A stretch of 7,623 nt of DNA from RGIG5579 sp045580105 (GCA_045580105.1 JAZNNH010000067.1:1-7623), one strand, 5' to 3'. Counted from the stretch's first letter, positions 1-5,544 are shown. Notes: generated from the letters alone by a model not told the origin. Made by a program: numbers and translations.

Positions 1-1
1 A

Positions 2-565
2 GAGCCCCTCCAGATCATCCTGAACGGTCTGGGCAAGGATGCCGCTCACATCATCTCCAGAATCAACGGTTTCACCTACGTGCAGACTGAATTTGATTTT
101 GCCGAGAACAAGCTCAACATCATCAAATCCAAAGCATACTCCGACGGCGAAAGAGCCAAGGTTCGTTGCTACGGTTCCAACGACGTTATGGAAGGCGTTG
201 CCATCATGCAGCACGAGTCCGTTGACGTTTCCATCACCGGTAACTCCACCAACCCCACCAGATTCCAGCACCCTGTTGCAGGAACCTACAAGAAGTGGGC
301 AATCGAAAACGGCAAGAAGTACTTCTCCGTTGCTTCCGGTGGCGGTACGGGCAGAACCCTGCACCCCGACAACATGGCTGCAGGCCCCGCTTCCTACGGT
401 ATGACCGATACCATGGGTCGTATGCACGGCGATGCGCAGTTCGCAGGTTCTTCCTCCGTTCCCGCTCACGTTGAGATGATGGGTCTCATCGGTGCCGGTA
501 ACAACCCCATGGTTGGTATGACCGTGGCTTGTGCCGTTGCCATCTCCGAAGCCCTTAGAAAATAA
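2..565 (+). CDS. GGGtGRT-family protein, 3' part (5' end outside window)
   Basis: The open frame enters from the left edge at base 2 and ends at TAA 563-565, giving 187 C-terminal residues. The family-naming motif GGGTGRT is encoded at 338-358, followed by a glycine- and methionine-rich segment (DTMGRMHGD, GLIGAGNNPMVGMTVA). This matches the conserved GGGtGRT protein family (Pfam PF14057), whose members are, from memory, a little over 300 residues, so roughly the C-terminal half is present. The biochemical role of the family is not established; I recall some members beside iron-sulfur cluster scaffold genes, but that cannot be checked here because the upstream neighbour is outside the window. 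No signal peptide or membrane segment is visible in this part, so it is probably cytosolic. A hairpin terminator follows 45 bases after the stop, so this is the last gene of its transcript. Confidence 0.9.
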   Translation, partial: EPLQIILNGLGKDAAHIISRINGFTYVQTEFDFAENKLNIIKSKAYSDGERAKVRCYGSNDVMEGVAIMQHESVDVSITGNSTNPTRFQHPVAGTYKKWAIENGKKYFSVASGGGTGRTLHPDNMAAGPASYGMTDTMGRMHGDAQFAGSSSVPAHVEMMGLIGAGNNPMVGMTVACAVAISEALRK

Positions 566-609
566 GATCTCCGGTCGCTTTTTGAGAAAAGCGTTGCTAA
601 AACTTCAAT

Positions 610-641
610 AAAAAAGGACAGTCTTTCGACCGTCCTTTTTT
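610..641 (+). terminator. Rho-independent terminator of the GGGtGRT gene
   Basis: GGACAGTC (616-623) pairs with GACCGTCC (628-635) around a TTTC loop, with one A-C mismatch. It is flanked by an A-run (610-615) and a T-run (636-641), so it can act in both directions. It lies 45 bases past the stop codon of the upstream gene. Confidence 0.85.
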
Positions 642-666
642 CGTTTCAACATTCCCCTTTTCAAAC

Positions 667-757
667 GTTTTTGGGAGTTTGAACCCTTTTTACAAAAAGG
701 GTTCAAAAACAAAACAAATACACAAAAAGGAACACCCTTTTCGGGTGGTTCCTTTTT
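667..757 (+). repeat. Two-hairpin intergenic repeat, copy A
   Basis: This segment matches 6467-6546 in order and orientation: GTTTTTGG, then AGTTTGAACCCTTTTT, a first hairpin, an A-rich linker, and a second hairpin built on AACACCC/GGGTG. The first hairpin pairs 678-691 with 694-707 perfectly over 14 bases, with only two bases between the arms. The second pairs 724-737 with 743-757, with one bulged G. Both copies sit between converging genes. The shared order of two unrelated palindromes indicates a dispersed element rather than two chance terminators. Confidence 0.75.
724..757. terminator. Bidirectional terminator between GGGtGRT gene and flippase
   Basis: This is the second hairpin of repeat copy A. 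AAAAAGGAACACCC pairs with GGGTGGTTCCTTTTT around a TTTTC loop, leaving one bulged G. T-runs occur at the end on either strand, so it can stop the leftward flippase transcript 55 bases after the flippase stop codon, and also backs up the rightward terminator at 610-641. Confidence 0.75.
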
Positions 758-811
758 GTTTGATCAGACGATGGGGATTTCAGACGCCAAGTGTTTCAAT
801 GCAGCTTTCCT

Positions 812-2269
812 TTATGCATCCAAATTTTTCCGATTGCGGATGGCGGAAATGATTTTTTTCAACAGTGCGATCCCAATGGAAAACAGGTCTTTTACCGTTT
901 CAAAGCAGATCAGGAAAATGAGAAGGGTGAGAACGAGATTGATGAGAAAATCAAATCGGAACGTGAGATTGATCCACCATTGCAGTGCTAAAATTGCGTA
1001 CATAGCGATGCTTTGTATTTTGGGGAATTTGATTTTCAAATGACTTTCGATTTTAAGGATGAGGATGAGCCAAACAACAAAATATCCGCAAATGGTTGCG
1101 ATGACCGCTCCGTAGATGCCGATTTTGGGAATCAAAAGCCACGTGACAAGGGCATTACAAGCCGCGCCGGCAATGGTGCTGATGGTGATGGTTGAAGTTT
1201 TGGCGGAGGCGGCGGCAATGATGGTGGTATATCCCGCAACGGAATACAGAATCGAGGAAAGCAGGATGGCGGGAACGTATTTCCACGCAACGAAAAATTC
1301 CCCTTTGAAGAGAATGTACGCCAAGGGTTTGTTCAGTAGGATCAGAACCGAGCCGGTTAACACCATGATAAAATTATAAATTTGATACAATTTTTTCATG
1401 TAGGCAGAACTGTCTTTTGATTTCATTTCTGCAAAAACACTTAATTGTAACGCTTGATAAATCACGCTGTGAACGGCGGTTAATAGGGTTGGTATTTTAT
1501 TGGCAACGGCATAGATTCCGTTTTCGGAAACACCGCAGTAGCCGACGATAAAAAAGCGGTTCAAAGAGCTGTTCACCCACCAAGCAATTCCTGTGAAGAT
1601 CAAAGGAAAGCTGTATTTCAGCATTGCTTTTTTTTGCTCTTTCGTGAGGGTGAAGGGGGTCTTTTTTACCTTTTTGTATTTTACAACGATCAGACAATAC
1701 ACATTGTTTGCAATTTCACCCGCAGCGGTGGAAATCAAAAGTCCGTATAAGCCCAGATTGAAAACAAGCAGCAACAAGACGTTGAGCAGCAGCGTGATCA
1801 CGGAAGTGACGATGCTTGAAATCACAATCGAATTCACCATATTGGTGGTTCTCATGTATGCCAACAAATTCAATCGCAGGGCTTGGTTGATATAAAGAAC
1901 GACAACGTACAGACAATAAATCCACGTGTTCAAGTCGCGATAGACGAATCCTACCACAAGAGCGATCACAGCAACAACGACGGAAGAGATTTTATGGATT
2001 TGCATCCCAAACAAAAACGGTTGTTGTTTTTCTTCCGTTTGCTCTGCCTTAAAGCCGAAAAACATGATCGCATCCGAAATATCAACCATCAGGATCGGCA
2101 AAGCCAAGGAAACGATCGTAGCGAGCAAATCAATCGTGCCGTATGCATCCGTGGAAACAACGCTGGTATATAAGGGGACAAGGAAAAAAGAAATAAATTT
2201 GGGTCCAAAAGAAGCCAAGAAAAACAAAAATATATTTTTCACCAGCGCAGACGACCTTGATTCGCTCAT
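812..2269 (-). CDS. Wzx-type oligosaccharide flippase (MOP superfamily)
   Basis: This 485-residue integral membrane protein probably moves lipid-linked oligosaccharide units across the cytoplasmic membrane for a surface polysaccharide. The N-terminal region is typical of the polysaccharide synthesis/export family: KNIFLFFLASFGPKFISF, then VPLYTSVVSTDAYGTIDL, a hydrophobic helix pair with the conserved LYT...YG turn. About twelve to fourteen hydrophobic segments run to near residue 470, followed by a basic tail (KKIISAIRNRKNLDA), the topology and length usual for the family. The start is supported by AAAGGAG eight bases upstream of the ATG. It lies 18 bases downstream of the glycosyltransferase gene, so the two are very likely co-transcribed and act on the same glycan. 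Transcription probably ends at the hairpin 724-757. The substrate cannot be told from the sequence. Base composition is visibly more AT-rich than in rfbB or the GGGtGRT gene, compatible with horizontal acquisition. Confidence 0.9.
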   Translation of the reverse strand: MSESRSSALVKNIFLFFLASFGPKFISFFLVPLYTSVVSTDAYGTIDLLATIVSLALPILMVDISDAIMFFGFKAEQTEEKQQPFLFGMQIHKISSVVVAVIALVVGFVYRDLNTWIYCLYVVVLYINQALRLNLLAYMRTTNMVNSIVISSIVTSVITLLLNVLLLLVFNLGLYGLLISTAAGEIANNVYCLIVVKYKKVKKTPFTLTKEQKKAMLKYSFPLIFTGIAWWVNSSLNRFFIVGYCGVSENGIYAVANKIPTLLTAVHSVIYQALQLSVFAEMKSKDSSAYMKKLYQIYNFIMVLTGSVLILLNKPLAYILFKGEFFVAWKYVPAILLSSILYSVAGYTTIIAAASAKTSTITISTIAGAACNALVTWLLIPKIGIYGAVIATICGYFVVWLILILKIESHLKIKFPKIQSIAMYAILALQWWINLTFRFDFLINLVLTLLIFLICFETVKDLFSIGIALLKKIISAIRNRKNLDA

Positions 2270-2287
2270 TTTGTTTCTCCTTTCTTC

Positions 2288-3190
2288 TTATACATCCGAT
2301 ACATCCGACGAATAGAATTTTGCGACCGTTTCATCCGATTTCTCATATTTCTTTCGAAAATAATCATAATCCTTTGGCAGATGCCCAATATCCCAAGCAA
2401 GATAACCGAGTTTTGCCAAACGATAGACAAGAACCTTAGAGGTAGGTCCTAACACAAAACAAAACGTTTTGCTTTTATCGTACGAGAGTGCTTTTTGATA
2501 CAACTCTTCAATTTGGGAAAACGAATTCTTGTTCGGCCCCCAAACAAACTCTTTACCGGAAGCCAATTCAAAAAGATCGTAATCCAACTGATCAAAGACC
2601 CCTTCTCCCGCAAAAATAACCAAATCTCTGCCTTGAAACATTTGTTTGATTTTTGCGTAATAGCTTTCCATATCGATATTGTCAGAGCAAATATACATTT
2701 GATTGAAGCCGGCAGCGATATAGGTCCGATCGAGATTACAGTGCTCCAACAAAAACTTGCGTGCGGGCTGGATATGAAACATATAAAACTTCCGATTAAA
2801 CGGGTTCATATAGCGCGAGGTGTGGAAATAGCTATAATTGATCCCGACGTAAAGATCTTCGGAGTCACTCTTTAAAATTTCCAGCATTGCGTCTGCTAAC
2901 TTTTTGTCATACTCTTGAAACGAAATGGATTCTCCCTTGATCAGAGCGACTTCTCCATCGCCGAAACGAGCAAAGCTTTTCGGCTTCTCGAGAATGAGAT
3001 CCAAGGTTTTCTCCGGACTTAATATCTTCGGAATGACAATCGGATCATCCGGATCCAAAACGTCATAGCGGCACAAATCTTCGGCGTATAAAAGCGTTTG
3101 ATATTGGGTTTCCTTTTCGCGTTCAGCCAAGTTATACGTCAACAAAAATTTCATGTTTTTCAGAAAACGAATCAAACTATATTTTCCCAT
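2288..3190 (-). CDS. GT-D-fold glycosyltransferase (DUF1792 family)
   Basis: The 300-residue product resembles the GT-D glycosyltransferases (formerly DUF1792), which transfer a sugar from a nucleotide donor and bind metal through a DxE motif. Here SFARFGDGE places the motif at D78-G-E80. The second family hallmark is near the C-terminus: FVLGPTSKVLVYRLAKLG followed by AWDIGH at residues 265-270. There is no signal peptide or transmembrane helix, so it should act on the cytoplasmic side, adding a sugar to a lipid carrier or protein. An AAGGTGA ribosome binding site lies 7 bases before the ATG. The stop is 18 bases upstream of the flippase start, so a two-gene operon is likely. The last codons contain a tandem 9-base duplication that gives a repeated Ser-Asp-Val tail. 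Donor and acceptor are unknown. The family call is from motif recognition and is fairly secure. Confidence 0.85.
   Translation of the reverse strand: MGKYSLIRFLKNMKFLLTYNLAEREKETQYQTLLYAEDLCRYDVLDPDDPIVIPKILSPEKTLDLILEKPKSFARFGDGEVALIKGESISFQEYDKKLADAMLEILKSDSEDLYVGINYSYFHTSRYMNPFNRKFYMFHIQPARKFLLEHCNLDRTYIAAGFNQMYICSDNIDMESYYAKIKQMFQGRDLVIFAGEGVFDQLDYDLFELASGKEFVWGPNKNSFSQIEELYQKALSYDKSKTFCFVLGPTSKVLVYRLAKLGYLAWDIGHLPKDYDYFRKKYEKSDETVAKFYSSDVSDV
2291..2308 (-). repeat. Tandem 9-base duplication at the 3' end of the GT-D gene
   Basis: TACATCCGA occurs twice in direct succession (2291-2299 and 2300-2308). Read on the minus strand it encodes Ser-Asp-Val twice immediately before the stop codon. 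It is in frame and lengthens the tail by three residues, so it probably arose by slippage and has little effect. Confidence 0.7.
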
Positions 3191-3281
3191 ATAAAAATCA
3201 CCTTAACGTATCAGTATTTTTTGATTTCGGCTTTTTGCAATCAAACACGGGGAAAGTCAAAATGCTCGATTTTGAGAAACT
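3191..3281 (-). other. Leader region of the GT-D/flippase operon
   Basis: This 91-base AT-rich gap lies between the MFS relic and the GT-D gene. Only weak promoter-like hexamers are visible on the minus strand (for example TTGATT and TTGCAA with poor -10 partners). It contains a 7-base inverted repeat, TCAAAAT at 3257-3263 and ATTTTGA at 3269-3275. No terminator with a T-run separates it from the relics upstream, so the operon may partly depend on transcription entering from the right. Confidence 0.35.
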
Positions 3282-3828
3282 TCATTGGGGCTGCGCCAAT
3301 CGTATTTTTTGTCTTTTGTTCCCGTTTTCCGTCAGAATCGCCATCAGCGCCACAAGAAAAACAAGATAAAACGGCAAAAGGGATACGGAACCCAGTTTTG
3401 CCAAAATGCCGAACAGAGGCGGGCAAGACAGGATCCGGCGTAGGCACTTGCCATTTGCAGACCCATAATAGCGGAAGCATATTCTTTTCCGAACACGTCG
3501 GGAGTGGAATGAATCAGCGCGAGATAATACGGGGCGCCGCCAAAAGGCAGAGATCCGGAAAGCTTCGCGCCGCGGAAAAGCCAAGAAGAGAAAGGGCGGA
3601 AACGGCGGCACTGACCGTAGTAATCACGCCGGTTCCGAAGCGGCGGGTCAGACGGTCGGAACAAAGACTTGCCGCTACCGTGCCTGCCGATATGATTATG
3701 GACACATACCCTGCCGAAGAAAGATCCAGCTCCCGACTCATAACAGGCCACGCAGAGTCCAAGAGAGCATCGGGAAGACCCAAGCTGATGAAGGCAAGGT
3801 AAATGATTGCCAACAGAAAAGACAGCAT
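3282..3828 (-). pseudogene. MFS transporter relic with internal deletion and frameshifts
   Basis: Three successive minus-strand frames together spell the two ends of a major facilitator superfamily transporter. Frame one starts at ATG 3826-3828 and encodes about 94 residues: a first membrane segment (IIYLAFISLGLPDALLDSAW), a second, and the conserved DRLTRRFG loop between helices 2 and 3, then GFSAARSF. Near 3545 the match jumps to another frame reading FGGAPYYLALIHSTPDVFGKEYA and MGLQMASAYAGS, which belongs far downstream in such transporters. Near 3430 a further shift leads to PPLFGILAKLGS and a last hydrophobic helix (PFYLVFLVALMAI) ending at TGA 3282-3284. Only about 180 residues remain of a family usually near 400, so the central helices are gone. 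Substrate is unknown. The start lies 5 bases after the stop of the PHP relic, suggesting a former two-gene operon. It cannot make a working transporter. Confidence 0.85.
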
Positions 3829-3833
3829 CCGAT

Positions 3834-4037
3834 TTATTCGCTTACGGAAAGATCGGGATTTGCCAGAGAAAAGGGACGCGCCGTTTGATCCAGCACGCGG
3901 TTGATGAAATGGTTGGTAATCAATACGCCGCGATAATTCAATTTTTTTGTAAAACCGAAGGTTTTCCTCCACGGTTTTTTGGCACATTTACTCACGGGAA
4001 AGGTGTGCAAATGGGTTTCGTAGCGATAGGATTCCAC
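3834..4037 (-). pseudogene. PHP-domain phosphoesterase relic
   Basis: The 67-codon reading begins at GTG 4035-4037, with AAGAAGG seven bases before it, and ends at TAA 3834-3836. The first residues, RYETHLHTFPVSKCAK, carry the metal-binding HLHT motif (H9, H11) of the PHP superfamily (histidinol-phosphatase-like metal hydrolases). GVLITNHFIN (residues 37-46) is the next conserved strand with TNH. The stretch between them reads better in another frame (TVEENLRFYKK), which implies one A lost from the 6-A run and one A gained in the following 7-A run. After about residue 46 the family resemblance ends, whereas intact members have well over 200 residues, so most metal ligands are missing. A near-consensus promoter sits just upstream at 4067-4095. 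Either a true relic or, less likely, homopolymer sequencing error would explain the shifts, but the truncation points to decay. Confidence 0.8.
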
Positions 4038-4066
4038 GGTATTGCCTTCTTTCTTTTACTCCTTTT

Positions 4067-4095
4067 ATGATAACACCAAGCCCTCTTCTTGTCAA
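4067..4095 (-). promoter_or_regulatory. Near-consensus sigma-A promoter ahead of the PHP/MFS relics
   Basis: On the minus strand TTGACA (4090-4095) is followed by a 17-base spacer and TATCAT (4067-4072), matching consensus at 11 of 12 positions. Predicted transcription starts near 4060, just upstream of the PHP relic. No strong terminator is visible between here and the GT-D gene at 3190, so it may now feed that operon through a long untranslated or non-functional leader. Confidence 0.7.
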
Positions 4096-4155
4096 GAAAC
4101 GACGGGAGTTTTCGGCTCTTGGAAAGGAATTTGGAAAACGCCCTTGCAGCCGAAA

Positions 4156-4188
4156 AGAAGCAGAAAAACGCTTTGTTTTTCTGCCTCT
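4156..4188 (-). terminator. Terminator after the kinase relic
   Basis: GCAGAAAAAC (4160-4169) pairs perfectly with GTTTTTCTGC (4175-4184) around a 5-base loop. The stem extends to 4156 and 4188 with one mismatch. On the minus strand it is followed by CTTCTTTTC. It lies just beyond the stop of the kinase relic at 4195, and would end the transcript that begins at the deacetylase promoter. Confidence 0.7.
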
Positions 4189-4194
4189 TTGGAT

Positions 4195-4468
4195 TTAATA
4201 CTGCACTTTTTCCATGTGCTTGACTTGGGAAAGCGTGGGGACGGAGGAAATGCCGCCCGCCTTGGTGGTGGAAAGACCTGCCGCTGCGCAGGCAAAGGAG
4301 GTGATTTCAAAAAGCTCGTGTTCGGTCAGCGCCTCGGGCGCTTTTCCGATTTGGAGAAGATCACGCCTCTGGTGTCAATGCCCTTCGCATTCAATTTTTC
4401 CACCACGTATTCCCCGTATTTATCCTTTCCCACCTTGCCGATGGCAGAGATGGAAACGGAGGGGTCGA
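4195..4468 (-). pseudogene. PfkB-family sugar kinase relic (5' end and centre lost)
   Basis: Two pieces of a ribokinase/PfkB-type carbohydrate kinase are present. The first, in frame with the remnant upstream, reads VSISAIGKVGKDKYGEYVVEKL then NAKGIDTRGVIFS, the strand-helix region that normally lies near residues 40-80. At about 4345 the family match moves to another frame: GKAPEALTEHELFEITSF, then CAAAGLSTTKAGGISSVP, which is the extreme C-terminus of the family, ending at TAA 4195-4197. Some 200 residues between them are missing, including the GAGD catalytic motif, and so is the N-terminal glycine-rich strand. The first piece instead runs to a stop at 4326-4328. It cannot be an active kinase. 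In intact form it would have phosphorylated a sugar, plausibly in the same pathway as the neighbouring deacetylase. A terminator follows at 4156-4188. Confidence 0.85.
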
Positions 4469-4604
4469 TGGGAGTAAATCCCTCGTTCCAGAACTCCTCT
4501 CTCTTGACACCCATTTCGCAGCAGGCGTCAATCTTTGCCATATCCCATCCTTTGGGATAAAAGCCCTCCAAAAGGGAACCTTTTACTGTGCTCATGAAAT
4601 CCAT
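4469..4604 (-). pseudogene. 5' remnant of a probable glucosamine-6-phosphate isomerase-like gene
   Basis: ATG 4602-4604 has AAGGAG ten bases upstream and opens a frame whose first 45 or so residues (STVKGSLLEGFYPKGWDMAK, then CCEMGVKREEFWNEGFTPI) resemble the N-termini of clostridial glucosamine-6-phosphate isomerase/deaminase-like proteins. I recognise this from general familiarity, without a search. At about base 4468 the reading passes in frame into the middle of a PfkB kinase, so the remaining 200 or more residues of the isomerase have been deleted. The result is a 92-codon open frame (4326-4604) made of parts of two genes. It lies 48 bases after the deacetylase stop and has its own ribosome binding site, so the chimera could be translated. 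An internal ATG at 4593-4595 (MSTVKG) may be the original start. The identity of this remnant is the least certain of the relics. Confidence 0.5.
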
Positions 4605-4652
4605 AACTGTAACTCTCCTTTTTTATATTGATATTTGGGTTTTGATTTTCAT

Positions 4653-5378
4653 TTAGGGAAGCAAACGCTTGGTGGTGCCCTTCAGGTACACCTGACACCG
4701 GCGGAAGCCCTCGGCGTAGTCCGCACCGCACTGATAGCCGCGGAAGCGCGAGCAGGTGCGCACCATATCGGCAAAGTCTATGCCGTCGTGTTCTCTCATC
4801 CAAACCAACTGGCTGGCATGGCATTCCAGCATATTGATTTTCAAATCAATCTCGTCGCTGATGTCCACGTATTCAGTGGGGTTGAAGTTGACCCCTGCCA
4901 AGGTGTCCATATAGTAAATGGGTACGAGCTTTGCGGGTGCCCCGTCTGCGGCACTGTAAACGTGGGGATAATCGGTGTGATTGGGAAGGGTGGCGGCAAA
5001 GCTTGCGTCGAAGACCAAACGGGATACCGCCGTGTGGTCGGGCATGTAGTCATCGGGGTTATGGGTGATGATAAAATCGGGGTTCGCATAACGGATGACG
5101 TCGATGATTTTGTCTCTGGCTGCTTTGTTGTTGTCGTAAATATCCAGATCGTTAAAACCGGCGCTGATGACCTCGATTCCTGTGAGGGCTCCGGCTTTTT
5201 TTGCTTCCTCGGCACGGATGAGCGTTAATTCATCCGGAGGGATGATCACGTGACCGAGATTTCCCGTGGAAACGTGGCAAACCGTAACCTTATCCCCTCG
5301 TTTCACGCATTTTGCGAGGGTACCGGCACAGGCGATTTCCACGTCGTCGGGGTGGCAACCGATGGCAAGTACGTTCAT
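4653..5378 (-). CDS. PIG-L/LmbE-family deacetylase
   Basis: This 241-residue protein belongs to the PIG-L/LmbE family (PF02585), zinc hydrolases that remove acetyl groups from N-acetylglucosamine-type sugars. The zinc-site motif is at the N-terminus, IGCHPDDVEIA, with H9 and D12. The second cluster, HNPDDYMPDHTAVSR, supplies D114 and H115. DIYDNN and the late ECHASQ segment are also typical. Length is normal for the family and no signal peptide is present, so it should be cytosolic. I chose the ATG at 5376-5378 because AAGGAGA lies just upstream. The frame stays open to 5504 and encodes a hydrophobic stretch, but that would run through this gene's own TATAAT. It is divergent from the AraC-type regulator and was probably first in an operon with the isomerase-like and kinase genes whose relics follow. 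An amino-sugar substrate is inferred from that context; the exact compound is unknown. Confidence 0.9.
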   Translation of the reverse strand: MNVLAIGCHPDDVEIACAGTLAKCVKRGDKVTVCHVSTGNLGHVIIPPDELTLIRAEEAKKAGALTGIEVISAGFNDLDIYDNNKAARDKIIDVIRYANPDFIITHNPDDYMPDHTAVSRLVFDASFAATLPNHTDYPHVYSAADGAPAKLVPIYYMDTLAGVNFNPTEYVDISDEIDLKINMLECHASQLVWMREHDGIDFADMVRTCSRFRGYQCGADYAEGFRRCQVYLKGTTKRLLP

Positions 5379-5404
5379 AGCATTCTCCTTTTGGTTTGAT
5401 TTTT

Positions 5405-5420
5405 GGGGAGGCGCTTCCCC
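5405..5420. promoter_or_regulatory. 16-base near-palindrome in the deacetylase leader
   Basis: GGGGAGGCGCTTCCCC is self-complementary apart from one G-T position. It lies about ten bases downstream of the predicted transcription start of the deacetylase and 26 bases before its start codon. It could be an operator or an mRNA hairpin. No second copy is visible in the window. Confidence 0.45.
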
Positions 5421-5435
5421 CTCTGATCCAATTTC

Positions 5436-5441
5436 ATTATA
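5436..5441 (-). promoter_or_regulatory. -10 box of the deacetylase promoter
   Basis: Read on the minus strand this is a perfect TATAAT. With a 17-base spacer the -35 position (5459-5464) reads TACCAT, a poor match, which fits a promoter that needs an activator such as the adjacent AraC-family protein. It almost touches the divergent promoter at 5465-5493. Confidence 0.6.
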
Positions 5442-5464
5442 GAGCAGATAAAAGAAAAATGGTA

Positions 5465-5493
5465 TTGACAAAGCGACAAAAAATTTATAAAAT
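5465..5493 (+). promoter_or_regulatory. Promoter of the AraC-family regulator
   Basis: TTGACA (5465-5470), a 17-base spacer and TAAAAT (5488-5493) give 11 of 12 consensus positions. The predicted start near 5500 leaves a leader of about 45 bases before the ATG at 5545. It is back to back with the deacetylase promoter, so binding of the regulator here could control both. Confidence 0.7.
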
Positions 5494-5544
5494 AAGCTCA
5501 TCATAAAAAAAGAAAAAATCGTGAACTTATTTTGGAGGAAGCCA

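Noticed and set aside
667..757. The paired hairpin element as an insertion-sequence end, integron attC site or CRISPR repeat
   Set aside because: There are only two copies nearly 6 kb apart, with no transposase, integrase or cas gene, no flanking target duplication and no spacer pattern. The positions fit terminators.
3098..3802. Plus-strand open frame of 234 codons over the MFS relic and the 5' end of the GT-D gene
   Set aside because: The product is low-complexity and basic with no family resemblance, while the minus strand shows clear relic and enzyme sequence.
4109..4156. Inverted repeat TTTTCGGCT (4109-4117) and AGCCGAAAA (4148-4156) between the terminator and the PHP promoter
   Set aside because: The arms are only 9 bases and 30 bases apart with no T-run. 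It may be chance or an accessory of the neighbouring terminator, which is much stronger.
4042..4560. Plus-strand open frame of 172 codons over the kinase relic
   Set aside because: It lies antisense to recognisable PfkB and isomerase-like fragments and across a terminator; no domain was recognised.
4635..5228. Plus-strand open frame of 197 codons opposite the deacetylase
   Set aside because: It is antisense to a clear PIG-L protein with catalytic motifs, has no recognisable domain, and is a codon-bias shadow.
5379..5504. N-terminal extension of the PIG-L frame with a hydrophobic segment that could be a membrane anchor
   Set aside because: The TATAAT at 5436-5441 and the strong ribosome binding site just before 5378 lie within or after it, and family members begin at the MNVLAIGCHPDD segment, so the extension is leader DNA.
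5521..5544. Earlier GTG start for the AraC-family regulator
   Set aside because: GGAGGA directly precedes the ATG at 5545, and the extra eight codons span that ribosome binding site.
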